A stretch of DNA of 64,000 nucleotides from an uncultured Acidobacteriia bacterium (GTDB lineage: Bacteria; Acidobacteriota; Terriglobia; Bryobacterales; Bryobacteraceae): NCBI GenBank assembly GCA_903825445.1, contig CAIKAS010000011.1:31819-95818 (forward strand), written 5' to 3'. Below, one piece after another: positions 33,925 through 43,133 of this stretch. Every line of letters starts with the position of its first letter. Position 1 is the stretch's first letter. Made by a program: the position numbers and the translations under genes. The notes under the pieces are model-generated. The model saw only the letters and a list, made by a program, of their open reading frames with translations, did not search any database and had not been told where the DNA came from.

Positions 33925-34617
33925 TTAAAAAATACGCTTGCGAACGAATGCCGCGAAGCCCAGTCCCGTGCCGAACAGCAGAAGGCTCGTGGGCTCCGGA
34001 GTAGATGCTTCGACACCGTCCACCTCGGCGCCATAGATCCCATACTGGGCCGTGCCGACCACCGGTCCGGACGTATTGTAAATCGAAAAAACTACGCTGT
34101 CGCCAGCATTCAGCGTGTCCGAAAGAGCGAATGAAAGGAGGTAATTCGTGTATGGCGCTCCGGAAAGGAAGGTGCCGACCTGTTGAGCCGGACCGCCGTC
34201 GATGGACTGGTCGATCTCCCAGCTCGCGCCGGTCGAGCAGAATATTCCAGACTTTCCGCCATTTTCACAGTCGTTATTCGACTCGTTGAAACTGACGTTG
34301 GTTAAAGTGCCTCCGCCTGGGGCGTCGGACGTCACTCCAAACGTAAAAACCGCGCTTCCGGAGAAGGCCTCCAAGCCGCCCAAATCCGCAGCGTCAGAAC
34401 AACCTTCATCCGCGCGAGTCAGCGTCCAGTTTGATGCGGTGGTTAAGGGATCTGAGTAACTAGCAGTGGTCGAAGAACTTGGGGGTGTTCCTGCGCACGC
34501 TGGCCCCAGATTGGGGTTGTTCCATTGTCCGAGAACATCCGCTTGGGCAAAGCCCTGAAAGGCACAAACCATCGCTCCCGTAATCAAGCATGATTGTAAA
34601 AATCGATTGAACTTCAT
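33925..34617 (-). CDS. PEP-CTERM sorting-domain exported protein
   Basis: 230 residues. Signal peptide ~1-27 (LITGAMVCAFQGFAQA). The mature domain has several Cys (ACAG, GCSD, DCENG, FCST) likely in disulfides and Ser/Thr/Gly-rich strands. The tail STPEPTSLLLFGTGLGFAAFVRKRIF is a clear PEP-CTERM signal. A palindrome at 34700-34719 lies 83 bp upstream. Probably monocistronic. Confidence 0.92.
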   Translation of the reverse strand: MKFNRFLQSCLITGAMVCAFQGFAQADVLGQWNNPNLGPACAGTPPSSSTTASYSDPLTTASNWTLTRADEGCSDAADLGGLEAFSGSAVFTFGVTSDAPGGGTLTNVSFNESNNDCENGGKSGIFCSTGASWEIDQSIDGGPAQQVGTFLSGAPYTNYLLSFALSDTLNAGDSVVFSIYNTSGPVVGTAQYGIYGAEVDGVEASTPEPTSLLLFGTGLGFAAFVRKRIF

Positions 34618-34699
34618 GGTGCTAAATCCTCCGTATTTCTGAAATTATACTCCGATTCAAGCAGGTAGCGCCACGCCTTCCGCAACGCTACGCGCCACC

Positions 34700-34719
34700 G
34701 TGTGTACGTTATTACACAC
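34700..34719 (-). promoter_or_regulatory. Palindrome GTGTGTA-N6-TACACAC
   Basis: A perfect 7-bp inverted repeat with a 6-bp spacer between the end of the GntR-type regulator gene and the PEP-CTERM gene it may control. Dyads of this size suit the dimeric GntR/FCD regulator encoded next door; the link is inference. Confidence 0.45.
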
Positions 34720-34801
34720 ATATCGTCCGGCATGCACAGGCGCTGCAGAAGTTGTTGAAACTGAAAGCATTGGAGTCGGAGACCTCCGGCATGACAGCCC
34801 G

Positions 34802-35557
34802 TCAAACGGCAAGTGAAGGCGATGCCGCAGGGATAAAGCTAATCATGTTTTCGAATCCATAGCGAACGTGCGCACGCATGGAGCGGTCCGCCACTTCTTC
34901 GTCGCCGCCACACAAAGCTTCCGCCAGTTCGGAATGAAAGCGCGCGGGCAGAGCGGGACGACTGGCAGCTACGTAGTACAGCCAGTTGAACGTCAACACT
35001 TGATTCGTCTCGATCATGGAACGAAGCGCACGGCATCCGCTAACTTCCGCGATCCGCAGATGAAACCGGGCGTGCGTTTCCTGGACACTATACAGGAAAT
35101 CAGCATCTTTCGTGGGATCTTCAAAACACTCCCGATACAGTGAGTCCAGACGTTCCGCCATTCCCAGCACCTCCGCACGGTCCGCGGAGCTGGCCGCGCG
35201 GCAGAACAGGCGTGCCGTCTGACATTCAAGCGCCTCGCGAATTTCATACCTGTCGCGCACATCCTCGCGAGTTGGCTGGCAAACTCTGGTTCCGATACGC
35301 GGCCGGCTCTCAGCGATGCCCTCATTCTGCAAGCGCTGCAGCGCTTCTGCAACCGGAAGCACGCTCATCCCCAGTTCGGAAGCGAGCTTCCGCCGGGACA
35401 ATTCGCCACCAATCGGAATCGTTCCCCTGAGAATCCGGTTCAGAATGGTCTGGTAGGCCCGGGCTGACAGACTCTCCGGGGGCGTTCCGTTTGGACCGGC
35501 GGTAACCGGTCGTTTCATGGTGAGTGTGGTTTCGTCCAAAGTACTATCCCCGACCAT
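34802..35557 (-). CDS. GntR-family transcriptional regulator (FCD/FadR type)
   Basis: 251 residues. Residues ~28-95 are the GntR winged helix (AYQTILNRILRGTIPIGGELSRRKLASELGMSVLPVAEALQRLQNEGI). Residues ~100-235 are the all-helical FCD ligand domain with DxxxxR (DRYEIREALE) and metal-site His residues (HARFHLRI, FHSELAEAL). Such regulators bind organic acids or sugar acids and usually repress nearby catabolic genes. Start ATG 35557 or ATG 35518; neither has a good ribosome site. The Gfo/Idh/MocA oxidoreductase gene lies 52 bp upstream on the same strand. Confidence 0.9.
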   Translation of the reverse strand: MVGDSTLDETTLTMKRPVTAGPNGTPPESLSARAYQTILNRILRGTIPIGGELSRRKLASELGMSVLPVAEALQRLQNEGIAESRPRIGTRVCQPTREDVRDRYEIREALECQTARLFCRAASSADRAEVLGMAERLDSLYRECFEDPTKDADFLYSVQETHARFHLRIAEVSGCRALRSMIETNQVLTFNWLYYVAASRPALPARFHSELAEALCGGDEEVADRSMRAHVRYGFENMISFIPAASPSLAV

Positions 35558-35609
35558 TATGCCCGAATGAGTTCTTGCCCCGCGACGATACTGAGATATT
35601 TATCACCGA

Positions 35610-36557
35610 CTAAGCCCGGATCCCGGACATGACCGAAGCAGTCACCCAGTCCACCCGAATCGCTCCGCTGCCGGGCGAAGCCAACGGCGCGCCGTCGAGA
35701 ACAGCGCTGACGAAGTCCTCCACGATCGGATAGTGGACATTGGGATGCGTAGGCAGTTGCTCTTCCCTGCTTGCGGAATGTGTCGTAATCACCAGGCGGG
35801 GACCACTCAATGGGGTGAGATCCAGTTCGCCTTCCGTACCCACAATTCGGAATTGATCGCGGACGATACGGGAGTTCCAGCGAACATCAATGATGCCTCG
35901 TACGCCGCACGCGTAGTCGACCAGCGCAGTAGCTGAATCTTCCACACCGAGCTGGTGAACGGCGTTGGATCGAAAGCCTGTGGCGCGAACGGGCTGGCCG
36001 AACAGGAAGTTGAAAGCGTCGATGCGGTGAGACCCGGTATCGAAAAGGGGACCACCGCCAGCGAGCGCGGGATCGCGCAGCCAGCCTCGTTCTTCGCTTT
36101 CGAGCCACCCGTGATTATTGGCCTCCGCCAGGACCGGCTGGCCGATCGCACCTTCTGCAATCAGTTGCTTTGCCCTCACCAGTTTCGGAAATAACCGGCG
36201 ATAGAAAGCTACGCCAAAGAGTCGCTTGGTCTCGTCCGCAGCCGCAACCATGGATTGGGCTTCAGCGTAGTTGATCGCCGTGGGCTTTTCACAAAGTACA
36301 TGTTTGCCAACCCGAAGTGCAGCGATTGTGTGAGCGGCGTGGAGTGCAACAGGTGAGGCCACGTAAACTGCATCGATGTCGGCATCTTCCATTGCGGCTT
36401 CGATCGTGGTGTAAACCCGGACACCCGGATATGCAGCGGCTTTCTCTGGAGTCCGCGTGAGAACGCTGTGAAATAAGCTGCGCGGTTCAGACTGAATCGC
36501 CGGGATAACGCGCTTCCTTGTAATGTCGCCAATGCCGATGACCAGCCAGTTGACCAT
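35610..36557 (-). CDS. Gfo/Idh/MocA-family oxidoreductase
   Basis: 315 residues. N-terminal Rossmann fold (WLVIGIGDITRKRVIPAI), the family signature HVLCEKPTA (~95, with the catalytic-site Lys), and C-terminal beta-sheet domain with GGGPLFDTGSHRIDAFNFL. NAD(P)-dependent oxidation/reduction of a sugar or cyclitol; the substrate is not evident. With the GntR regulator it may form a small sugar-acid or cyclitol utilisation unit. Confidence 0.9.
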   Translation of the reverse strand: MVNWLVIGIGDITRKRVIPAIQSEPRSLFHSVLTRTPEKAAAYPGVRVYTTIEAAMEDADIDAVYVASPVALHAAHTIAALRVGKHVLCEKPTAINYAEAQSMVAAADETKRLFGVAFYRRLFPKLVRAKQLIAEGAIGQPVLAEANNHGWLESEERGWLRDPALAGGGPLFDTGSHRIDAFNFLFGQPVRATGFRSNAVHQLGVEDSATALVDYACGVRGIIDVRWNSRIVRDQFRIVGTEGELDLTPLSGPRLVITTHSASREEQLPTHPNVHYPIVEDFVSAVLDGAPLASPGSGAIRVDWVTASVMSGIRA

Positions 36558-36653
36558 AGAGATAGAGGATAGCGCAGTCCCAATCTATGCCATTTCCCTC
36601 TTAAAGAACGACCGGCGTGCCGATATGTCACCTAGAGAACGATAAACTGACGT

Positions 36654-37349
36654 TTGGTCTCGCCAACATCGACAACGCCTCTGATCCAACTCGAAAAACT
36701 GACGAGGGTCTACGTTTCCGGTGCGAGCGAGCTCGTGGTTTTCCGGGAGTTAGAGCTCACTGTCGCAGAGGGCGAACAACTTGCCGTGATGGGAGAGAGC
36801 GGAGCGGGCAAGAGCACGCTCCTTTACCTGATCGCGGGACTCGATCGGCCGACGAGCGGCTCGGTTCGTTTCCGGGGGAGCGATGTTGGATCGCTGTCGG
36901 AGGCGGAGGTCGCCGGGTTCCGCAATCGGGAAATTGGCTATGTCTGGCAGCAACACCATTTGTTGCCAGAGTTTACATGCGCCGAGAATGTGATGATGCC
37001 GCTCCTGGTGCGCGGCGAGGGGCATGCAAGGGCGCTGGCGCAAGCGATGGAAAGGCTGGAAGAAGTGGGTCTGGCGGACCGGGCCGGGCACCGGGCGGGC
37101 GAACTTTCCGGTGGCGAACAACAACGTGTAGCGATCGCGCGGGCGCTGGTGGGGAATCCTTCACTGCTGCTCGCCGATGAGCCGACCGGCAATCTGGATG
37201 AGAGAACGGGGGAGAAGGTCTTTGCTCTGTTGACGGAACTGCGCCGAACTCGGAGTCTGACGTCGATTTTGGTGACCCACAATCGTCGGTTCGCGGAATC
37301 CTGCGGCAGAGTACTGAAACTGGAAAGCGGTGTGCTTTACCCGATTTGA
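36654..37349 (+). CDS. ABC transporter ATP-binding protein (LolD/MacB type)
   Basis: 231 residues from TTG (start uncertain). Walker [11 protein letters not shown]-loop [11 protein letters not shown], signature [15 protein letters not shown], Walker [13 protein letters not shown] and H-loop VTHNRR are all present. The length and the DEPTGNLD form fit the LolD/MacB/FtsE group that drives lipoprotein release or export with a FtsX-like permease. No permease gene is adjacent, so the partner is encoded elsewhere. clpC follows after 112 bp. Confidence 0.88.
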   Translation: MVSPTSTTPLIQLEKLTRVYVSGASELVVFRELELTVAEGEQLAVMGESGAGKSTLLYLIAGLDRPTSGSVRFRGSDVGSLSEAEVAGFRNREIGYVWQQHHLLPEFTCAENVMMPLLVRGEGHARALAQAMERLEEVGLADRAGHRAGELSGGEQQRVAIARALVGNPSLLLADEPTGNLDERTGEKVFALLTELRRTRSLTSILVTHNRRFAESCGRVLKLESGVLYPI

Positions 37350-37360
37350 CCGAAATCCTT

Positions 37361-37390
37361 TTGCAACCGACCAGCTCCGGGGAGTATCTT
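37361..37390 (+). promoter_or_regulatory. Possible clpC promoter
   Basis: TTGCAA (37361-37366) and TATCTT (37385-37390) with an 18-bp spacer lie ~70 bp upstream of clpC. Confidence 0.35.
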
Positions 37391-37461
37391 TAATAGTAGT
37401 GGGGTAGCTGTGCTGCAATCGTTGGTTAGAGGATCCGCAGTACCAGGAGCGTTCTAAATAT

Positions 37462-39972
37462 ATGTTTGAGCGATACACGGAAAAGGCCCGACGAGTCATA
37501 TTCTTCGCCAGATACGAGGCAAGCCAGTTCGGCAGCCCCTATATCGAGACGGAACATCTGCTGCTCGGCCTGCTGCGCGAAGACAAGCAACTGGCAAACC
37601 GTTTTCTGCGTTCGCATGCCGCGGTGGATTCGATCCGCAAACAGATTGAAGGGCACACTACGGCAAGGGAAAAGGTTTCCACGTCGGTTGATCTGCCGCT
37701 GAGCCACGAATGCAAAAGGGTGCTGGCCTATGGCGCGGAAGAAGCCGAGCGCCTTAACCACAAGCACATCGGTACCGAACATTTGCTGTTGGGACTGCTG
37801 CGTGAAGAAAAGTGCTTCGCGGCGGAAATTCTGCACGAGCGTGGCCTGCGTCTGTCTTCCATTCGCGAAGAGTTACAGCGCACGCAATCGGAGAAGATTT
37901 CGGCCAACCGGCCCAAGGAAAGTTCGCTTCTGGCGGAGTTTTCACGAGACCTCACCCAGGCCGCCATGGACACTTCGCTGGATCCATTGATCGGACGCGA
38001 CAGCGAAGTCGAACGCGTGGTGCAGATTCTCTGCCGCCGGACGAAGAATAACCCTGTTCTCATCGGAGAGCCTGGTGTGGGCAAGACGGCAATTGTCGAA
38101 GGCCTCGCACAGAAGATTGCCGATGGCGACGTGCCGTCGTTCCTGGCCGACAAGAGGATCCTTGCGCTCGATCTTTCGTTGATCGTCGCAGGCACGAAGT
38201 ATCGCGGACAGTTCGAAGAGCGACTGAAGACCATCATGAAAGAACTGATGGAGAATCAGAACGCAATCATATTTATCGACGAGTTGCACACACTGGTCGG
38301 CGCAGGTTCGGCGGAGGGCTCGCTCGACGCGGCCAACATTCTGAAGCCAGCGCTTTCGCGCGGCGAGATCCAGTGCATTGGCGCAACGACGCCTGCTGAA
38401 TTCCGCAAGTCCATCGAGAAGGATCGGTCACTTGAGCGCCGTTTCCAGGCGGTGAAAGTGCCTCCTCCCACGGAAGCCGACGCCGTCAGAATCATGTATG
38501 GAATCAAGGACCGCTATGAAAAATTCCATGCGGTCAGCTACACCGACGAAGCAATTGAATCGTCGGTGTCGGCGTCGAATCGTTACATTCCCGACCGCTT
38601 CCTGCCGGACAAGGCAATCGACCTGATCGACGAAGCCGGCGCGCGCGTCAAGCTGCGGCAGACGACTCTGCCGTCGGACTTGGCCGATATTCAAAAACGC
38701 ATCAAGTTCATCGTGAACCGGATGGAAAATGCCATCGCGAACCACGAGTTCGAAAAGGCTCGTTTCTATTCCGACGAGGAACGCAAAGAGCGCGAGAACA
38801 TGCGCCAGTTGCGCGAGAAATATAACCTCGACGATACATCGACCGGTGTAGTCACCAAGGACGACATTGAAGAAGTGGTGGCGCGCTGGACGGGCGTTCC
38901 CATGACGGCGATCAAGGAAGAAGAGATCTCGAAACTTCTCCGCATCGAAGACGAACTGCACAAGCGAATTGTCAGCCAGGAACGGGCCATTTCCGTACTG
39001 GCCAGGGCGATTCGACGGTCACGCGCGGGCCTGAAGGCATCCAACCGCCCCGCAGGATCTTTCCTGTTCCTGGGACCAACCGGTGTCGGCAAGACGGAAG
39101 TGGCCCGGGCGCTGGCGGCATTCCTGCACGGCAGCGAAAAGAATCTGATTCGCTTTGACATGTCCGAGTACATGGAGAAGCACGCGGTTTCGAAGCTGAT
39201 CGGTTCGCCTCCCGGCTACGTGGGTTACGAAGAAGGCGGCCAGCTGACCGAACGCGTGAAGCGTGCTCCTTATTCGATCATCCTGCTGGACGAAATCGAA
39301 AAGGCGCACCCGGATATTTTCAATATCCTGTTGCAGGTGTTCGAAGATGGCCAGCTGACTGACGGTTTAGGCAACCAGATCGACTTCAAGAACACGATCA
39401 TTATCATGACCTCCAACATCGGGGCGCGGCTGCTCGAGAAGAAGGGTAACCTCGGCTTCTCCGCTCCTCAGGTGGAGGGCGCCGCTTCCAAGGTGGAAGA
39501 CCAGGTTCGCGCGGAGGTGAAGCGGTCTTTCAATCCCGAATTCCTGAACCGCCTGGACGACATTATTCTCTTCATGTCGCTTACCGACGCAGATCTGTTG
39601 AAAATCATTGACTTGCTGGTCGGCACGATCAACAAGAATCTGGAACCGAAGCAGATCACGATCCGGCTGAATGCGGATGCTGCCAAGTACATCCTTGAGA
39701 AGACTTGTGGCGACCGCAATTATGGCGCACGTCCGCTGCGAAGGGCACTTCAGAAATTCATCGAAGACCCGCTCTCAGAGGCGCTGATTCAGGGAAATCT
39801 GCCGAAGCCGTCCGATCTGGAAATCTACTTGGGCGATTCCGGGCTGTACTATCGCCAAATGGCGCCAGTACGGGCGGAAGTGCCAGAAGTAGTCACGGCG
39901 GGAGCGGGTGGAGTGGCGGAGGCGGAACCAGAGCCGGTCCAGGCTCCCGGAGTGCCACTGTTCTCCTTCTAG
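37462..39972 (+). CDS. clpC: ATP-dependent Clp protease ATPase subunit ClpC
   Basis: 836 residues, usual length. Two Clp N repeats (~1-145; [18 protein letters not shown] and [18 protein letters not shown]). First AAA+ module with Walker A GEPGVGKT (202-209) and [13 protein letters not shown]; middle domain ~410-460; second module with GPTGVGKT (~537) and [29 protein letters not shown]-terminal D2-small domain. It unfolds proteins for ClpP and works in protein quality control. CCAGGAG lies ~10 nt before the ATG. A strong terminator follows, so clpC is transcribed alone or with the ABC gene. No mcsA/mcsB/ctsR is next to it. Confidence 0.96.
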   Translation: MFERYTEKARRVIFFARYEASQFGSPYIETEHLLLGLLREDKQLANRFLRSHAAVDSIRKQIEGHTTAREKVSTSVDLPLSHECKRVLAYGAEEAERLNHKHIGTEHLLLGLLREEKCFAAEILHERGLRLSSIREELQRTQSEKISANRPKESSLLAEFSRDLTQAAMDTSLDPLIGRDSEVERVVQILCRRTKNNPVLIGEPGVGKTAIVEGLAQKIADGDVPSFLADKRILALDLSLIVAGTKYRGQFEERLKTIMKELMENQNAIIFIDELHTLVGAGSAEGSLDAANILKPALSRGEIQCIGATTPAEFRKSIEKDRSLERRFQAVKVPPPTEADAVRIMYGIKDRYEKFHAVSYTDEAIESSVSASNRYIPDRFLPDKAIDLIDEAGARVKLRQTTLPSDLADIQKRIKFIVNRMENAIANHEFEKARFYSDEERKERENMRQLREKYNLDDTSTGVVTKDDIEEVVARWTGVPMTAIKEEEISKLLRIEDELHKRIVSQERAISVLARAIRRSRAGLKASNRPAGSFLFLGPTGVGKTEVARALAAFLHGSEKNLIRFDMSEYMEKHAVSKLIGSPPGYVGYEEGGQLTERVKRAPYSIILLDEIEKAHPDIFNILLQVFEDGQLTDGLGNQIDFKNTIIIMTSNIGARLLEKKGNLGFSAPQVEGAASKVEDQVRAEVKRSFNPEFLNRLDDIILFMSLTDADLLKIIDLLVGTINKNLEPKQITIRLNADAAKYILEKTCGDRNYGARPLRRALQKFIEDPLSEALIQGNLPKPSDLEIYLGDSGLYYRQMAPVRAEVPEVVTAGAGGVAEAEPEPVQAPGVPLFSF

Positions 39973-40017
39973 GACGTTCATTTACTAGTTCTTTTGGACA
40001 TTTATTTGCAAAAAGAG

Positions 40018-40049
40018 GGGCGCCGCCGGTCCAGGAACCGGCGGCGCCC
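40018..40049 (+). terminator. Terminator-like hairpin after clpC
   Basis: Perfect 13-bp stem GGGCGCCGCCGGT/ACCGGCGGCGCCC (40018-40030, 40037-40049), 6-nt loop, followed by TTGACTTTT. Confidence 0.8.
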
Positions 40050-40124
40050 TTGACTTTTCAGTAACCCCAATACTATCATCAGTTTGTCTGGGTTTTGCGC
40101 TTTGCCGTGGGACTGGGGGACGCT

Positions 40125-40394
40125 TTGATCAAGTTAGACATCATTAACGAAGTCGTCAACAAGACGGGAATCACGAAGACCAAGGCCGAAATGGCCGTGG
40201 AGACTGTCTTTGGAAAAATGAAGCGCGCGCTCGAACAGGGCGACCGCATTGAACTCCGGGGGTTTGGCGTATTCACCGTGAAGCCGCGCAAGACCGGTAT
40301 CGGACGCAATCCGCGTACTGGCGCGGAGGTTTCCATTCCCCCCGGCAAAGCGGTGCGTTTCAAGCCAGGCAAGGAACTTCAGACGCTGCAATAG
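40125..40394 (+). CDS. HU/IHF-family DNA-binding protein
   Basis: 89 residues from TTG 40125, the usual family length beginning MIKLDIINEVVNKTG; GGGGGA lies 4 nt upstream. A TTG at 40095 would add ten residues foreign to the family. RIELRGFGVFTVKPRKTGIGRNPRTGAEVSIPPGKAVRFKPGKELQ holds the conserved beta-arm and the Pro that intercalates into DNA. It bends DNA as a dimer in the nucleoid. HU and IHF subunits cannot be told apart here. Confidence 0.92.
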   Translation: MIKLDIINEVVNKTGITKTKAEMAVETVFGKMKRALEQGDRIELRGFGVFTVKPRKTGIGRNPRTGAEVSIPPGKAVRFKPGKELQTLQ

Positions 40395-40445
40395 TTCCGC
40401 TCGCCGCGCGAATGCGCGAAACTGCGGGGTCGCGTTCTCAATATC

Positions 40446-41504
40446 GTGTTTCCAAAAGATCCGATTGAAACCGCACCAGTCGAACCCGGCGACGCCCGGC
40501 AGCCAGAGAATGGGACACAAGAATTTCGCTTGACTGGATTCGCCCCTGGCGAGGCATTGTTTTCCCCTGATCTCGCTCGGACGACGTCCTTTCGATTTCA
40601 ACCTCCGGCGGAATTCGACGAACCTGCTTCCAAACGAGTATGGCTGCACCTGCTGCTGTTTTTGGTGACGCTTTTCACCACAACCCTGGTAGGCGCGCAC
40701 ATGATGTTCAACTTTCGCCATGGCCTGCCGTTTTTCGACCTTGAGCGACTCGCCGAAGTCTTCACTACCGGACTCCGCAGCCCTGCGCTGTTCCTGAGCG
40801 GCCTACCGTTTTCTCTCACTCTGCTGACGATTCTGACGGCGCATGAAATGGGCCACTACCTGGCTTGTCTCTGGTATGACGTGGACGCTACACTGCCATT
40901 TTTTCTACCTTCGCCCGTACCCGTAACGGGTACGTTCGGGGCATTCATCCGCATACGCTCGCACATTCCCGGAAAGCGCGCCCTGTTCGATATCGGCGTG
41001 GCAGGGCCGCTGGCAGGCTTTGTATTTTTGGCGCCAGCTCTGTTCATCGGGCTGACGCTTTCGCGTGTCGTGCCGGGGATTAATAATCAGGGTACCTTGC
41101 AACTCGGTGTACCGGTTCTGCAATGGATAGCGCAAAAACTCGTTTTCCCCGGAGTTCCGACTGCCGACATCTATCTTCACCCGATGGCCCGCGCCGCATG
41201 GGTGGGGATGTTTGCGACGGCGATCAACCTTCTGCCGGCTGGTCAGCTGGACGGAGGACACATAATCTATGCTCTGTTCGGGCGCGCCCACAAATGGATC
41301 ACCTGGGCTTTTCTGGCTGCACTGTTGCCTATGGGAATGCTTTGGAACGGCTGGTGGGTGTGGGCCGTTTTGCTGTTTTTCTTCGCCCGCAAACATCCGC
41401 CGGTGTACGATCACTCAGAAATTGGCCATGGGCGCGTTCGGCTTGGAATCGCGGCACTGGTGGTATTCCTGCTTTGCTTCTCCATTGCGCCGATCATTGA
41501 TTGA
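40446..41504 (+). CDS. Site-2 protease family membrane metalloprotease (M50)
   Basis: 352 residues from GTG. LTAHEMGHYLA (HExxH, His133) and NLLPAGQLDGGH (second metal ligand motif) define the zinc active site within the membrane. At least six membrane helices. Relatives cleave regulatory membrane proteins such as anti-sigma factors; the group with PVTGTFGAFIRIRS is common in Acidobacteria and plants (EGY1-like). Target unknown. The glycosyltransferase gene follows by 10 bp. Confidence 0.9.
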   Translation: MFPKDPIETAPVEPGDARQPENGTQEFRLTGFAPGEALFSPDLARTTSFRFQPPAEFDEPASKRVWLHLLLFLVTLFTTTLVGAHMMFNFRHGLPFFDLERLAEVFTTGLRSPALFLSGLPFSLTLLTILTAHEMGHYLACLWYDVDATLPFFLPSPVPVTGTFGAFIRIRSHIPGKRALFDIGVAGPLAGFVFLAPALFIGLTLSRVVPGINNQGTLQLGVPVLQWIAQKLVFPGVPTADIYLHPMARAAWVGMFATAINLLPAGQLDGGHIIYALFGRAHKWITWAFLAALLPMGMLWNGWWVWAVLLFFFARKHPPVYDHSEIGHGRVRLGIAALVVFLLCFSIAPIID

Positions 41505-41514
41505 GTGGCGGCCC

Positions 41515-42258
41515 ATGAAAGTCAGCGCCACAATCGTCACTCTTAACGAAGAACGCAATCTGGCGCGCGCCATCAAGAGTCTCAAGGCTTCCGTGGACGA
41601 GGTTGTGGTCGTCGACAGTGGCTCGGCCGATCGGACGCGGGAAATCGCTGGAAGCCTGGGGGCGCGAGTCATTGAGGAGCCGTGGCGCGGGTACGCGGCG
41701 CAAAAGAACTTGGCGGCATCGGTGGCAGCGAACGACTGGATTCTTTCGATTGACGCCGACGAGGAGTTGACACCCGAGCTGGCCGAAGAAATCCGGAAGT
41801 TGAAGGCGGCCCCTGGTTCTTGTGACGGCTACACAATGCCGCGCAAGGCTCGCTACCTGGGGAAATGGATACTCCACAGCGGCTGGTACCCGGACCGAAA
41901 GGTCCGCCTCTACAATCGGCAACATGCGAGCTGGCGAGGCGATTACGTGCACGAAAGCGTCGTCGTAAACGGCATGACTGGTGAACTGCGCGGCGACTTA
42001 TTGCACTACACCTGCGATTCTCTGGCTCAGCATCTGCGCACTTTAGACCGGTATACAACGCTGGCCGCCCAGGCGCTCGCGGCCTCCGGTAAACCCGCGC
42101 CGTTCCGACGGCTCGTATTCGACCCGCCGTGGACTTTCTTCCGCTCATTTATACTGCAGCGCGGTTTCCTTGACGGCATGCACGGATTCGTCATCGCCGG
42201 AATGGCAAGCTTCTACACCTTCATGAAGTACGCCAAAGCACGGGAATTGCCGCAATGA
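41515..42258 (+). CDS. Family 2 glycosyltransferase (WaaE/KdtX-like)
   Basis: 247 residues from ATG 41515, the first Met before the GT-A fold (MKVSATIVTLNEERNLARAI); longer in-frame starts would overlap the M50 gene. VVVVDSGSADRTREI and ILSIDADEELTPEL (DxD) bind the nucleotide sugar and metal. The length and the YPDRKVRLYNR segment match WaaE-like enzymes that modify LPS inner core. Its stop overlaps the next glycosyltransferase start (ATGA), so both probably act on the same envelope glycan. Confidence 0.9.
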   Translation: MKVSATIVTLNEERNLARAIKSLKASVDEVVVVDSGSADRTREIAGSLGARVIEEPWRGYAAQKNLAASVAANDWILSIDADEELTPELAEEIRKLKAAPGSCDGYTMPRKARYLGKWILHSGWYPDRKVRLYNRQHASWRGDYVHESVVVNGMTGELRGDLLHYTCDSLAQHLRTLDRYTTLAAQALAASGKPAPFRRLVFDPPWTFFRSFILQRGFLDGMHGFVIAGMASFYTFMKYAKARELPQ

Positions 42259-43133
42259 AGATCCTGCACCTCGATAGCGGGCGCGAAATGCGGGGCGGAC
42301 AGTGGCAGGTGCTTCGGTTGCACCAGACTCTGGTTGAAGCTGGACACGAATCGTTTCTTCTGGGAAGAGAAGGTGCTCCGTTGCTTGCTATGGCAAACAA
42401 GCGCGGGTTGCCCTGTCAGGCGCTAAGGCCACTACGTCTGGCACTGCTGTCCCGTAGTTTCGATATTGTTCATGCGCACGATTCCCGCAGCCACACGTGG
42501 GGCGCCGTGTTTGCGCGGGTCCCTCTGGTGGTGGCCCGGAGGGTCGCATTTCCGGTGGGTGATTCGCTCGGGTCGCGTTGGAAGTATGGACGCGCACGGA
42601 GGTTTCTGGCAGTCTCGCACTTTGTTGCCGAACGCCTGATCGAAGCGGGCGTCGACTTTCAACGCATCGATATCGTCTATGACGGCGTTGACGTTCCCGC
42701 TGTGCCGGCCTGTGGTGATGACATTCTTGCGCCATTTACTCTCGATCCAGCAAAAGGCATGACGCTTGCGAAGGAAGCCGCGTCCCTGGCCGGAGTGCCT
42801 CTCGTCTGTTCAGAAAATCTGGATCGCGACCTGCCTCACGCACAAACTTTGCTGTATCTGACACAATCTGAAGGACTGGGATCGGGGATACTGCTGGCAA
42901 TGGCCCACGGCGTGGCCGTGGTGGCATCGCGCATTGGAGGAGTCCCGGAACTGATTGACGACGGAGTGACGGGGCTACTGGTGCAAAACGAAGCCAATGC
43001 CGTAGCGCAGGCGATCTTACGCGCGACTCCCGCGATGGGCCACGCCGCAAGAGAAGCTGTGCTGAATCGCTTCACAGTGAATCATATGGTGCTCGCAACG
43101 CTGGACTGTTACCGGAAGGCACTGAGTGAGTGA
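42255..43133 (+). CDS. Glycosyltransferase, GT4-like, short
   Basis: 292 residues, shorter than the usual ~350-400 of GT4. N-terminal domain MKILHLDSGREMRGGQWQVLRL...DIVHAHDSRSHTWGA is typical; the C-terminal QSEGLGSGILLAMAHGVAVVASRIGGVPELIDDGVTGLLV is the donor-sugar site (E-x7-E region, first Glu in SEGLGSG). The part between ~150 and 185, normally a beta-strand and the conserved G-R/K binding loop, is reduced (AKGMTLAKEAASLAGV). It may be functional with an abbreviated donor site or impaired. Overlaps both neighbours. Confidence 0.82.
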   Translation: MKILHLDSGREMRGGQWQVLRLHQTLVEAGHESFLLGREGAPLLAMANKRGLPCQALRPLRLALLSRSFDIVHAHDSRSHTWGAVFARVPLVVARRVAFPVGDSLGSRWKYGRARRFLAVSHFVAERLIEAGVDFQRIDIVYDGVDVPAVPACGDDILAPFTLDPAKGMTLAKEAASLAGVPLVCSENLDRDLPHAQTLLYLTQSEGLGSGILLAMAHGVAVVASRIGGVPELIDDGVTGLLVQNEANAVAQAILRATPAMGHAAREAVLNRFTVNHMVLATLDCYRKALSE

